Source: CBDFHF01 sp965247565
Lineage (GTDB): Bacteria; Pseudomonadota; Gammaproteobacteria; Methylococcales; Methylomonadaceae
Direction of reading: 5' to 3'
NCBI GenBank assembly: GCA_965247565.1
Contig: CBDFHF010000003.1
Coordinates: 1,550,001-1,614,000, forward strand
DNA length: 64,000 bases
In this document: piece after piece, positions 1-7,746 of the stretch
Position numbering within the stretch: the first letter of the stretch is position 1
Layout of the letters: each line of letters starts with the position of its first letter
Translations under genes and position numbers: made by a program
The notes under the pieces: generated by a model
Seen by the model: only the letters and a program-made list of their open reading frames with translations
Told to the model about the DNA's origin: nothing
Database searches by the model: none

Positions 1-531
1 AATAGCTAGCGGCTGGCTATCCTGGGGCATAGCCAATGTCGACTTTAATGCTTCTGGCTCAAACATTGACACCCAACCCAAGCCGATGCCTTCGGCTCTG
101 GCGGCAAGCCACATGTTTTGAATGGCACAGGACAGCGAAGCCAGATCCATTTCCGGCAGAGTGCGACGACCGAAAATGTGTTGTTCGCGTTGCTCACAGA
201 GTGCAGCCACCCAGACTTCAGCACAATCCAGAATACCTTCTACCTTCAGTTTCATAAATTCATCTTCGCGCTCGCCCAAAGCTTTGGCGGTACGGATACG
301 TTCCTGCTCAACCAGGTTGTGAATTTGTTGGCGTAACTGCTGACAACTGATGTGCACAAATCGCCAAGGCTGCATAAAGCCAACGCTGGGTGCATGATGC
401 GCCGCATCTAATAGTCGAGATAATACTTCGGGGTCAATGGGCTGCGGTGAAAAATGGCGAATATCACGACGCTCATAAATGGCGCGATAGACAGCAGCGA
501 TTTCGGCCTCGGAATAGCGATTATCGGTCAT
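1..531 (-). CDS. bluB: 5,6-dimethylbenzimidazole synthase BluB (3' end outside window)
   Basis: Nitroreductase-fold protein that in the BluB family uses reduced FMN and oxygen to make 5,6-dimethylbenzimidazole, the lower ligand of vitamin B12. Reading the minus strand from the ATG at 531 gives MTDNRYSEAEIAAVYRAIYE followed by RRDIRHF and then HHAPSVGFMQPWRF, the BluB signature; the later GLGWVSMFEP segment also fits. About 177 residues are visible and the C-terminus lies beyond base 1. The start codon shares one base with the stop codon of the upstream reductase (TAATG), so the two are probably translationally coupled. A general nitroreductase is the alternative, but the HHAPSVGFMQPWRF stretch favours BluB. 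Confidence 0.85.
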   Translation of the reverse strand, partial: MTDNRYSEAEIAAVYRAIYERRDIRHFSPQPIDPEVLSRLLDAAHHAPSVGFMQPWRFVHISCQQLRQQIHNLVEQERIRTAKALGEREDEFMKLKVEGILDCAEVWVAALCEQREQHIFGRRTLPEMDLASLSCAIQNMWLAARAEGIGLGWVSMFEPEALKSTLAMPQDSQPLAI

Positions 532-1541
532 TAAAACGCAGGCGGATGCACCGCTTCAAAACCATGTACTTTTGCTTTGGGAGTAAAATTAGGTGCTTTC
601 CAAGGTTCTTGTGTTTGTCCATTTAAAAAACCGGCCAGCCATAAAGCCTGGGAGCGAATCGGCAAAATGAAGGCATACAGTTTGCCATTGGATAATTCGG
701 CGACATCGCCAAGCGCAAAAATGGCTTCGTCATTGGTTTGCAGGTAGTTGTTAACTTTAATGCCTCGGCCAGTTTCAAGCCCCGCAAGTTGCGCCAGTTC
801 GGTACGCGGTTTAAAACCGCAAGAAACCAGCAAACCGTCAAACAGGTAAGAGTTTTCGGTATTTACACAGAACTTATCGTCTTGCTTGCTAAAACTTTGA
901 AGAGCCTGATTAAACCGCACCTCAACGCCACCTTCTTCCAGCACATCGAGTAATCTGGCTGAATCATCCGCATCCAGTTGCCGTTCCATTAATCGATCCA
1001 TGGCATGAAATAAAGTGACTTTATCTCCAGCTACTGCCAAATCAGAAGCCACTTCGCAGCCAATTAACCCCCCGCCGATAATTGCCCAATGCGGGCGATG
1101 GCTTTGTTGTAAGTTTTGCCGAAAACGACGCAATTGTTTTAAATCGGCCAAGCTATTTAAACTAAAGAACAGATCGCTATAGGGTTTAAAAGGCGGAGGG
1201 ATGAATGCAGCTGACCCGGTGGCAATAATTAATTTGTCGTAACTTAGGGTATGGCTTGCCCCGGATTGACTGAGGCAAATGGTTTTGTGACCACGATCAA
1301 TTGAATTAACCTCCGCCTTACTAACCACACTGATACGATTTTCCCGTAATTGCTCGAAGGTTTTCAGAATGATAGTTTGTTCAATATCGCTTTTGGTAAA
1401 GCCACGCGACAGCAAAGGCCTGGAGTAATAGCCGTCATTTTCTTGGGTGATGACAGAGATATCGTCATCGGCATTGAGCGAGCGGTATTTTTCGGCAAAA
1501 CTAATCCCGGCAATACCAGAGCCAATGATTACAATAGCCAT
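531..1541 (-). CDS. Rubredoxin-NAD(+) reductase-like FAD-dependent oxidoreductase
   Basis: 336-residue pyridine-nucleotide-disulfide-fold flavoprotein. The N-terminus MAIVIIGSGIAGISFAEKYR holds the FAD-binding GxGxAG motif, AIIGGGLIGCEVA near residue 155 is the NAD(P)H-binding GxGxxG, and ALGDVAE near residue 275 is the second FAD contact. Length and layout match rubredoxin reductases, which pass electrons from NAD(P)H to rubredoxin. A rubredoxin gene ends 5 bases upstream of its start, which supports that partner. Its stop codon overlaps the bluB start. A nitrite-reductase-type or ferredoxin-reductase-type flavoprotein is possible but less likely given the neighbour. Confidence 0.85.
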   Translation of the reverse strand: MAIVIIGSGIAGISFAEKYRSLNADDDISVITQENDGYYSRPLLSRGFTKSDIEQTIILKTFEQLRENRISVVSKAEVNSIDRGHKTICLSQSGASHTLSYDKLIIATGSAAFIPPPFKPYSDLFFSLNSLADLKQLRRFRQNLQQSHRPHWAIIGGGLIGCEVASDLAVAGDKVTLFHAMDRLMERQLDADDSARLLDVLEEGGVEVRFNQALQSFSKQDDKFCVNTENSYLFDGLLVSCGFKPRTELAQLAGLETGRGIKVNNYLQTNDEAIFALGDVAELSNGKLYAFILPIRSQALWLAGFLNGQTQEPWKAPNFTPKAKVHGFEAVHPPAF

Positions 1542-1546
1542 AAGAT

Positions 1547-1717
1547 TTAGTCAATTAGTGAAAAATCGCTTTTTTGGGCGCCGCATTCAGGACAGTGCCA
1601 GTCATTGGGTAAATCGTCCCATAAAGTGCCCGGTGGAATGTCGGAATCCGGATCACCTTCTTCCTCATCATAAATATGTCCGCAAATATCACATTGGTAT
1701 CTTTTGTACTCTGACAT
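1547..1717 (-). CDS. Rubredoxin
   Basis: 56-residue iron-sulfur electron carrier. The translation starts MSEYKRYQCDICGHIYDEEE and contains the two CxxC pairs of rubredoxin (C9-x2-C12 and C42-x2-C45), the GHIYD turn, the PPGT segment and WHCPECGA. These four cysteines bind one iron. The ATG at 1717 is preceded on the minus strand by CTGGAGAACC, a good ribosome site. It is the first gene of a rubredoxin, reductase, bluB row, so it likely receives electrons from the next gene. The final acceptor cannot be told from the sequence. Confidence 0.95.
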   Translation of the reverse strand: MSEYKRYQCDICGHIYDEEEGDPDSDIPPGTLWDDLPNDWHCPECGAQKSDFSLID

Positions 1718-1838
1718 GATGGTTCTCCAGTAATGATTGAAATCTAGTCGACTTTAACACCGCATAGCCTTGATTGCCAACCATGCAAATTCTCGTTAAC
1801 ATGCCGAGGCTTACAACACCTCTTTGAGCGCACCGTTT

Positions 1839-2456
1839 ATGAAACCAGACAGTGGAAGTATACAAAAACGTTACGACCGTATCGCCCCTTATTTTGATGG
1901 TATGGAGGCAGTGATGGAGGGCTTGTTTATGAAAAGCTGGCGCAAGAAGCTATGGGCAAAAGTGGAAGGTCATCATGTTTTGGAAGTAGGTGTCGGTACA
2001 GGAAAAAATTTTGAATTTTACCCACAAGATGCCCAAGTGACCGCAATCGATTTTAGCGGGCAAATGTTGAAACAAGCGCAAGCCAACCAAGCCAGAAAAC
2101 AAGTGGCAGTCGATTTACAACAAATGGATGTGCAGTCGCTATGTTACGCTGATAATAGTTTTGATACCGTTATAGGCTCTTTCGTGTTTTGTTCGGTGCC
2201 AATACCCAGCAAAGGTTTGAAAGAGCTTTATCGCGTCTGTAAACCCGGCGGGCAAGTGTTATTGCTCGAACATGTGCTCAGTTCCAAGCCCTGGCTGGCC
2301 AAAATTATGAATTATCTCAATCCCATCATACTTGGATTGGTTGGTGCTAATATCAATAGACAAACCGTTAAAAATGTTAAGGCCTGCGCTTTTACCACGG
2401 TGCGAATCGATGAACGCAGCGGCGATATTATCAAGTTGATTGAAGCAAGAAAATAG
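1839..2456 (+). CDS. Class I SAM-dependent methyltransferase (UbiE/PmtA-like)
   Basis: 205-residue Rossmann-fold methyltransferase. It contains YDRIAPYFD near the N-terminus, motif I VLEVGVGTGKN, the acidic AIDFSGQML after strand 2, and the LYRVCKPGGQVLLLEH post-motif seen in UbiE and phosphatidylethanolamine N-methyltransferase-like enzymes. The substrate cannot be fixed: a phospholipid or a quinone precursor are the usual candidates for this subgroup. The frame is open from a TTG at 1824, but the ATG at 1839 beginning MKPDSGSIQKRYDRIAP fits family N-termini better. It diverges from the rubredoxin gene across about 120 bases and runs in the same direction as ribA. Confidence 0.8.
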   Translation: MKPDSGSIQKRYDRIAPYFDGMEAVMEGLFMKSWRKKLWAKVEGHHVLEVGVGTGKNFEFYPQDAQVTAIDFSGQMLKQAQANQARKQVAVDLQQMDVQSLCYADNSFDTVIGSFVFCSVPIPSKGLKELYRVCKPGGQVLLLEHVLSSKPWLAKIMNYLNPIILGLVGANINRQTVKNVKACAFTTVRIDERSGDIIKLIEARK

Positions 2457-2517
2457 CCGGGAGCTTTGCAGAGCACTATAATCTGTAAAAGGCAGCAAGC
2501 CATCATATTATTCCGTT

Positions 2518-2539
2518 CAACGAGACAGGCGTCTCGTTG
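2518..2539 (+). promoter_or_regulatory. Perfect 9-bp stem-loop just upstream of ribA
   Basis: CAACGAGAC and GTCTCGTTG form a perfect 9-bp stem around the loop AGGC. It lies 62 bases after the methyltransferase stop and ends 27 bases before the probable GTG start of ribA. No U-rich tract follows, so it is not a standard intrinsic terminator. It could be a leader structure or an operator. It does not resemble the much larger FMN riboswitch. Confidence 0.5.
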
Positions 2540-2566
2540 AATGAAAACAAGAGATCGATAATTTTC

Positions 2567-3169
2567 GTGAAACCACAACTAGAAGACTTAGTACAAACGC
2601 CGATCCCCACCAAGCACGGCGAGTTTATTTTGCATTACTACAGCAATACACTGGACGATAAAGAGCATATTGCCCTGGTGAAAGGCGAGGTTGCCGATCA
2701 GCACAATGTGCCGGTACGGATACATTCAGAATGTTTTACCGGCGATGTGTTAGGTTCTAGGCGTTGCGACTGCGGCGAACAACTGGATATGGCCATGCAT
2801 TTGATTGCCGAAGCGGAACGCGGTGTATTGATCTATTTACGGCAGGAAGGTCGCGGTATTGGGCTGTTAAAAAAACTGCAGGCCTATAACCTACAAGACG
2901 CCGGTATGGATACCGTTGATGCCAATATTCATTTAGGCTACCAAGCCGATGAAAGAGAGTACACCGTCGCTGCGTTAATACTAGAGAACTTGCAGGTTAA
3001 ATCGATTGATCTGATTACTAATAACCCCAAAAAAATAGATGGCCTTAAAAAATTGGGCGTTAATGTCGATAAGCGAATTCCGGTTGAAGTCGTCGCTCAT
3101 GATGACAACCTGGATTATTTAAAAACCAAAGCTAAAAAAATGGCGCACTTGTTGTTTCAGAAGAAATAG
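2567..3169 (+). CDS. ribA: GTP cyclohydrolase II
   Basis: First enzyme of riboflavin synthesis; it opens the imidazole ring of GTP to give a diaminopyrimidine, formate and pyrophosphate. The 200-residue protein from the GTG at 2567 (VKPQLEDLVQTPIPTKHGEF) matches the length of RibA. Zinc-binding cysteines appear in SECFTGDVLGSRRCDCGEQ (C56, C67, C69), and the catalytic RQEGRGIGLLKK and LITNNPKK segments are intact. The frame extends back to a TTG at 2537, but that codon lies in the hairpin at 2518-2539 and the added residues are not family-like. It stands alone, without a fused RibB domain. Confidence 0.92.
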   Translation: MKPQLEDLVQTPIPTKHGEFILHYYSNTLDDKEHIALVKGEVADQHNVPVRIHSECFTGDVLGSRRCDCGEQLDMAMHLIAEAERGVLIYLRQEGRGIGLLKKLQAYNLQDAGMDTVDANIHLGYQADEREYTVAALILENLQVKSIDLITNNPKKIDGLKKLGVNVDKRIPVEVVAHDDNLDYLKTKAKKMAHLLFQKK

Positions 3170-3179
3170 CGGGTGTTTT

Positions 3180-3386
3180 TGCCCACCAAAATGAATATGT
3201 GCTGCTGAACGGTGGGCAGAAAAGTGTTGCCTGTCTAGCTTTGACCGGTTTAGCAGGGTGAGCGCTCAGGTTCTCGACGATCAGAAACACTTTCTTGTCA
3301 GCATTGAAGGATTCGTTTATTGCCTTCCAGCGGGCTTTGCCTTGGTTGGTAAAGGTAGCAATTAAGGACAATTTTCCCCGTTTCAT
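3180..3386 (-). pseudogene. Degenerate IS630-family transposase fragment
   Basis: On the minus strand this reads KRGKLSLIATFTNQGKARWK, then NADKKVFLIVENLSAHPAKPVKA. That resembles the IS630 transposase core, where the second aspartate lies in a VFLILDNLxxHHAKxVKAW segment; here the motif reads IVENLSAHPAK. Compared with the family pattern, about 14 residues seem missing between NAD and KKVFLI, and the downstream LPSYSPELNP region is degraded to FCPPFSSTYSF. The frame upstream appears to shift (APKGIK is in another frame). It is a non-functional remnant; boundaries are approximate. Confidence 0.55.
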
Positions 3387-3423
3387 TACTTTTTATACCC
3401 TTGGGTGCAGTGGATTTCGCCGC

Positions 3424-3519
3424 CTGCGTATTCCGATCAAACCCGCCAGGCATTCCGATACCAAAACCACCGGGTATTCCAATCGCAAAACCACCACCCA
3501 TTACAATACAAATCCAGCC
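3424..3519. repeat. Degenerate tandem 24-bp repeat, about 3.5 copies
   Basis: Copies start at 3424, 3448 and 3472, with a weaker fourth at 3496. The shared core is ATTCCGATxxxAAACC(A/C)CC-like and the period is exactly 24 bases. Read on the minus strand it would encode a glycine-rich repeat of the GGFxIGxP type, so it may be a leftover of a low-complexity coding region. No intact gene covers it. The rest of 3387-3670 holds nothing I can identify. Confidence 0.6.
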
Positions 3520-3670
3520 AGATTTTGAGTGCTTTTGATCGGCCAAAACCCGCCGGACGTAAGAAAAGTGCCAATGACAAATGTCCAGCCATAAGCAGAC
3601 GGAGGGTGTGGTGAGTTTACGAACCGCACCAATCGCGAACAATGCGGTGTACGTTGTTTACCGCATCGAG

Positions 3671-3967
3671 CTATGCAGACTGTAATCTCTCGACGATTTC
3701 CGAATAGTAGTGATCTTTTTCATTAATTAGTTTGGAATAAAATCGCTCAATCATTGCAGACTCAATTAATTGCTTAGGCCTTGAATTAGGCCCCGAGAAA
3801 TTTTTGCAAACAAAATTTATAATACTAAATGCGAGTGCTTCCAATAGCTTCCCATAATTACTCATTAGCGGGCAAATATCTTTAAAGTTTAATCCAGACA
3901 CCATGGGTCTTTCTACTATCGTTTTTTTATCGCGAATTACCGCAAAAACCTCAGTCCAATCAATCAT
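3671..3967 (-). CDS. Hypothetical protein, 98 residues
   Basis: An open frame from an ATG at 3967, beginning MIDWTEVFAVIRDKKTIVER. It has no signal peptide, no membrane segment and no motif I recognise. The composition is plausible for a small soluble protein, with a hydrophobic patch LLEALAFSIINFVC near the middle. No convincing ribosome site precedes the ATG. It lies between a decayed IS630 fragment and an IS5-type element, ending 39 bases before the left inverted repeat, so it may be accessory cargo, a truncated gene or not translated at all. Confidence 0.35.
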   Translation of the reverse strand: MIDWTEVFAVIRDKKTIVERPMVSGLNFKDICPLMSNYGKLLEALAFSIINFVCKNFSGPNSRPKQLIESAMIERFYSKLINEKDHYYSEIVERLQSA

Positions 3968-4006
3968 TGGATTGTTTTTTTGAAAAACCGCTCTCCATTT
4001 AAATCA

Positions 4007-4019
4007 GGAGACCTTTGCA
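4007..4019 (+). repeat. Left terminal inverted repeat of the IS5-type element
   Basis: GGAGACCTTTGCA is the exact complement of 5286-5298. Identity falls off sharply after these 13 bases. Confidence 0.88.
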
Positions 4020-4090
4020 CGGCACCACTACACCAAACCAATGTATTATGATAAAATAGACTTATCATTCAATGGCTTGTGTGTATTTTA

Positions 4091-5166
4091 ATGTCTTTTT
4101 CTGATTTTTACGTTAATCACCGTACCCGCAAAAGTAACTTTCTTAACCAAATCGATCACCTGATTGACTGGAAGGCAATTGAAGCGGTTATACGCCAGCA
4201 TTATGCACCCGCCTCGGATGTAACGGGACGTCCGGCGTATCCAGGTTTGCTTCTTTTCAAGATGCTCCTGGTCGGTATCTGGAACGGTGGCTTAAGTGAT
4301 GAATCGGTTGAGGACATGGCTAACAGCAACCTGCATGTCATGCGCTTTTTGGACTTGTCTTTAGAAGAGGATGTCCCCGATCACTCTGTATTGTCCCGTT
4401 TCAGAACGCGACTGACTAAAGCGGGAGCGTGGGATGCTCTACTAGTTCAGATCAACCGTCAAATCGAAGGCTATAACGTCACCGTTACCACCGGTTACCA
4501 TGTTGATGCCAGTATTACCCACAGCCCGCGCAAGCCAAAAACTCAGCCCACATACGAAGTGGTTAATGACCGCGAAGAACGCGATGACGAATCGGATGCC
4601 CAAGCTCACATGCAAGTGGTGGAAGTCAACCAGCCTGGCGTAGACACCGATGCGCGCTGGGTTAAAAAGGCGGGCAAGTCGGTGTTTGGGTACAAGCAAC
4701 ACACGCTAGTCGATGATAATGGTTTGGTGATTGCGGTCGAGACCACGCCAGCTAACCAGCACTTGTGCCCTTTGGGTATGATAGCAAACCGTTGGTTGAT
4801 TTAATCGATAAAGCAAAGATTGCTGCGGGTTCCAGATTGCATGGAGACAAGGCTTACTGTAGCCGGAAACACAATCAGGCTTTTAAAGAGCGACGCCTCA
4901 AAAACGGCATCCAAGATAAGGCTGTAAAAAACAAGCCTCTCAGTAAGCGTCAAAAACAACGGAATAGCTTAATTACCCAGGCGCGCTATGTCGTTGAGCG
5001 AACCTTCGGTAGCCAGGCACGCTGGTTTGGCTCCAAGATCCTGCGCGACCAAGGGTTAGCCAAAGCCCATGCTTGGCATCTATAGCAAGCCATGGCGTAT
5101 AACCTAAAACGGTTGCCTGTGTTGTACGTTAAAACGCAATCCACACAGGCAAGCTTTGCCATTTAA
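4091..5166 (+). pseudogene. IS5-family transposase, frameshifted and with a premature stop
   Basis: DDE transposase in two frames. Frame 1 (from ATG 4091, MSFSDFYVNHRTRKSNFL) carries the N-terminal DUF772-like region and the first aspartate in GYHVDASITHSP, and stops at 4804. Frame 2, entered near 4768, carries DSKPLVDLIDKAKI, the second aspartate in LHGDKAY and the catalytic glutamate in YVVERTFG. A TAG at 5083-5085 then interrupts it, but the same frame continues with QAMAYNLKRLP to a TAA at 5164-5166, which is the usual family C-terminus. The join lies at CCCTTTG (4768-4774), which has the form of a -1 slippery site. However, about 17 extra bases between NQH and DSKP suggest a simple insertion instead. 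Confidence 0.82.
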
Positions 5167-5285
5167 AGGGTGAATGCGGCCAAATGGCCGCAAGAATCCA
5201 TATGTTCTAAATTATATTGCCTAAATTTCACCGATTTTTTGGAAAAATTGGGTAGTTTGGGGCTGATTTTTGGAACAAGGGGTTT

Positions 5286-5298
5286 TGCAAAGGTCTCC
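5286..5298 (-). repeat. Right terminal inverted repeat of the IS5-type element
   Basis: TGCAAAGGTCTCC, the exact complement of 4007-4019, marks the right end of the element. Confidence 0.88.
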
Positions 5299-5354
5299 GT
5301 ATAGAGATTATAGTTTTGGGTGGTTTTTAGTAGATTGAGCTTGATTATTCCTGA

Positions 5355-5462
5355 TTACTTACGAACCTCAGTCAAAGTTTAATGTTGAAAATCCAGAAAG
5401 CTTTCCATGCCGGTATGACGGCACGTTGAGATTTGGCGAATTAAGCTGAAGCTCGTAAGTAA
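5355..5462. repeat. Imperfect 17-bp inverted repeat enclosing a small hairpin
   Basis: TTACTTACGAACCTCAG at 5355-5371 pairs with 5446-5462 (complement TTACTTACGAGCTTCAG), 15 of 17 bases. The 74-base interior contains TGCCG-GTATGA-CGGCA at 5407-5422. It lies between the insertion sequence and the symporter gene with no coding frame. It could be a short non-autonomous element or a structured repeat. The remainder of 5299-5533 holds nothing else recognisable. Confidence 0.5.
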
Positions 5463-5533
5463 CCAGATAGTTATCTACGTAGGCAAGCCAAGTTCAGTTT
5501 TTTACAGGCAGGAGTTCAATGGTAAAGGTAAGG

Positions 5534-6769
5534 TTAGTGATTGGTAGCCAGCTTTTGCACCACCAAGCTACCGATCATGTCGCCCTCTACATTGACTGCA
5601 GTACGCACTGTATCCAGTAAGCGATCAATCGGTAATAAAATGGCAATCGCTTCAGTTGGCAAGCCGACCGATTGCAATACTAGAACCATCGTCACCATGC
5701 CCGCGCTGGGAATACCAGGCGCTCCAATGGCGGAGAGCATTGCGGTTAAAAAAACTACCAATTGTTGCAAAAGGTTTAATTCAATGCCGGCGAGATTAGC
5801 GACAAATAAAGCGGCAGCTGCTTCATAAAGTGCTGTGCCATCCATGTTGACAGTGGCGCCTAAGGGGATGACGAAACCAGCAATTTCTGGTTTGACATGC
5901 AGGTGTTGCTCTACGCAGCGCAAAGTTATCGGCAAGGTAGCAGAGCTTGAGCTGGTTGCAAACGCAGTAACTAATGCTTCTCTTGCACCATACCAAAAAT
6001 GTAGTGGCGTTATTCCTGTGACCAGGTACAGCAGTAAGGGCAAAATTACAACGCCATGCAATAAGGTGGTGCCGATGACTACAGCAATAAATTGGGTTAG
6101 TACCGATAATAAGCCAATATCCTGGCTGGCAGTGAGTTTAGCTAATAGAGCCATAATGCCAAGAGGCGCTAGCCGCATAATCCAGCCAACTATGCGCAGA
6201 GTCAATTCCTGCCATTCTTGGAGAAGTGTCAAAATATTGCGGTAACGATCACCACCAGTGACTAGAGCTATGCCAATAAACAGCGCAAAAATAACGATAG
6301 CAAGAATGTTGCCTTGTGCTAGCGAAGCAAACGGATTGACAAATAATCCATGTAACAGGGATTGAGCAAATTCGCCCAAGGTCATATGGGTGACGTTGAA
6401 ATGTTGCATAGAATCATGGAATAAAGCCAGATTTAGACCCTTGCCAGGCATAAACAAATTTGCAGCGGTAAGTCCTAGAACAATTGCTAGAGCCATGGAG
6501 ACGATAAAAAAACTTAATGTCAGCGTCCAAACTTTATGTATTTGTTGGTGTGCGCGTAAATTAGCCACGCCAACGGCAATAGAGGTAAAGACTAATGGCA
6601 CTAAAATCATTTTAAGTAAATCCACAAATAGTGAGGCCAGTAGCGTCAGTCCATAGAGGGTGTTTTGATGTAAGGCGGAACCAATAGGTTGGTGGTGAAG
6701 GTAAATACCCAAGAGCAGACCCAGCATAGCACCGAGCAATATTTGCAGGTTCAATGATAGTTTTTTCAT
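5534..6769 (-). CDS. Dicarboxylate/amino acid:cation symporter (DAACS family)
   Basis: 411-residue inner-membrane carrier related to GltP and DctA, which import glutamate or C4-dicarboxylates together with H+ or Na+. About eight hydrophobic helices are visible. Family motifs are intact: the serine-rich ATSSSSATLP of hairpin 1 and GATVNMDGTALYEAAAA of helix 7, which form the substrate and cation sites, and the hairpin-2 GAPGIPSAGMV. The ATG at 6769 begins MKKLSLNLQILLGAMLGLLL. It is a single gene flanked by the mobile region and the tRNA genes. The exact substrate cannot be assigned from sequence alone. Confidence 0.9.
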   Translation of the reverse strand: MKKLSLNLQILLGAMLGLLLGIYLHHQPIGSALHQNTLYGLTLLASLFVDLLKMILVPLVFTSIAVGVANLRAHQQIHKVWTLTLSFFIVSMALAIVLGLTAANLFMPGKGLNLALFHDSMQHFNVTHMTLGEFAQSLLHGLFVNPFASLAQGNILAIVIFALFIGIALVTGGDRYRNILTLLQEWQELTLRIVGWIMRLAPLGIMALLAKLTASQDIGLLSVLTQFIAVVIGTTLLHGVVILPLLLYLVTGITPLHFWYGAREALVTAFATSSSSATLPITLRCVEQHLHVKPEIAGFVIPLGATVNMDGTALYEAAAALFVANLAGIELNLLQQLVVFLTAMLSAIGAPGIPSAGMVTMVLVLQSVGLPTEAIAILLPIDRLLDTVRTAVNVEGDMIGSLVVQKLATNH

Positions 6770-6928
6770 GAGTAAATTCTCGTAATACGTTGATAATTTG
6801 GTTTGCTGACGACGTGTCTATTAGATCTGCATTGTATGGGATACAAATGATTGCGTTAATGTTTTACGTGCAGAGTCCGCTTGTAAATGAAGATCAAATT
6901 TAGTTGATCTATCCGTTCAATTAAAAGA

Positions 6929-6957
6929 TTGACTATGTACATCTAATCGAGTCTAAT
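6929..6957 (+). promoter_or_regulatory. Sigma-70 promoter for the tRNA-Phe pair
   Basis: TTGACT (6929-6934) and TCTAAT (6952-6957) are spaced by exactly 17 bases. The first tRNA starts 19 bases after the -10, leaving a very short leader. A GC-containing GTCGCTC discriminator follows the -10, as expected for a growth-rate-controlled stable-RNA promoter. Confidence 0.75.
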
Positions 6958-6976
6958 GTCGCTCTTTTGCAGGTTT

Positions 6977-7052
<76 letters not shown>

Positions 7053-7068
7053 TCACAAAACTTCACAA

Positions 7069-7144
<76 letters not shown>

Positions 7145-7442
7145 TCGTGTGGTAAGCAAGACATAAAGCTACCCAGCCTCTTTGTAATTGGTTCAGTTAC
7201 CTACGACCCGTGTAAATCACAGATTGTTAAGAACTTGTGCGTGAAAGAGCTACTGTAATAATCAATAGCTATACGCAATATTAGTCTTTATAATGAGACT
7301 GGCGTTGTTAATATAGTTTTTTGATATTGCAATGCTGTCTTTGTCTTTCATGTTACTCTGCACTTTTTAGAAGTTTCTCCGCTTTTCCTCTTGTGCCCGG
7401 CGTGATTTACATTCAACAACTAACGATTTTTTGAGGTGATAT

Positions 7443-7649
7443 ATGGCAACAGGAACAGTAAAGTGGTTTAACGAATCCAAAGGTTTTGGTTTTATTTCGC
7501 CCAGCGACGGCAGTGCCGATGTGTTTGTTCACTTCTCTGCAATTACCAGCGACGGCGGTTTTCGCACTTTAGCTGAAGGCCAGTCTGTAAAATACGATGT
7601 TGAGACAGGTCCTAAAGGCCCGCAAGCTTCGCAAGTGACTGCTGCTTAG
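7443..7649 (+). CDS. Cold-shock domain protein (CspA family)
   Basis: 68-residue single-stranded nucleic-acid-binding protein of the OB fold. RNP1 (KGFGFI) and RNP2 (VFVHFSAI) are present after MATGTVKWFNESKGFGFISP, and the length is standard. Csp proteins melt RNA secondary structure and help translation in the cold or in general growth. A GAGGTGAT ribosome site lies 6 bases before the ATG. The 298 bases between the second tRNA and this start hold no gene and probably carry the promoter and the long leader usual for csp genes. An RRM protein gene follows, so two RNA-binding proteins sit together. Confidence 0.95.
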   Translation: MATGTVKWFNESKGFGFISPSDGSADVFVHFSAITSDGGFRTLAEGQSVKYDVETGPKGPQASQVTAA

Positions 7650-7667
7650 ACAGCTCTTCTCGATTCT

Positions 7668-7695
7668 AACCCCGCCTCAGTAGTTTGTCGGGGTT
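7668..7695 (+). terminator. Possible stem-loop after the csp gene
   Basis: AACCCCG and CGGGGTT form a 7-bp stem around a 14-base loop, 19 bases past the csp stop. Only GGCGATACC follows, with no run of T, so termination may be weak and the RRM gene may be partly co-transcribed. Confidence 0.45.
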
Positions 7696-7746
7696 GGCGA
7701 TACCGGTTTACCGGCCAATTAATACTCCGATTTTAGGACATGTCTT

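Larger units (their letters stand above)
4007..5298 (+). mobile_element. IS5-family insertion sequence, about 1.29 kb
   Basis: A broken IS5-type transposase gene is framed by a perfect 13-bp terminal inverted repeat, GGAGACCTTTGCA at 4007-4019 and its complement at 5286-5298. The total length of 1292 bp suits the family. The flanking bases (ATCA left, GTAT right) do not form an obvious target duplication, so the insertion is old or an end has changed. A 7-bp stem with loop AAAT at 5173-5189, just after the transposase, may be a terminator. The transposase is interrupted, so this copy is probably immobile on its own. Confidence 0.88.

Noticed and set aside
3298..3642. 114-codon minus-strand frame over the tandem repeat and transposase remnant
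   Set aside because: Its composition comes from the 24-base repeat and out-of-frame transposase sequence; no family match and no clear start.
4003..5302. Target-site duplication around the insertion sequence
   Set aside because: The four flanking bases, ATCA and GTAT, do not match.
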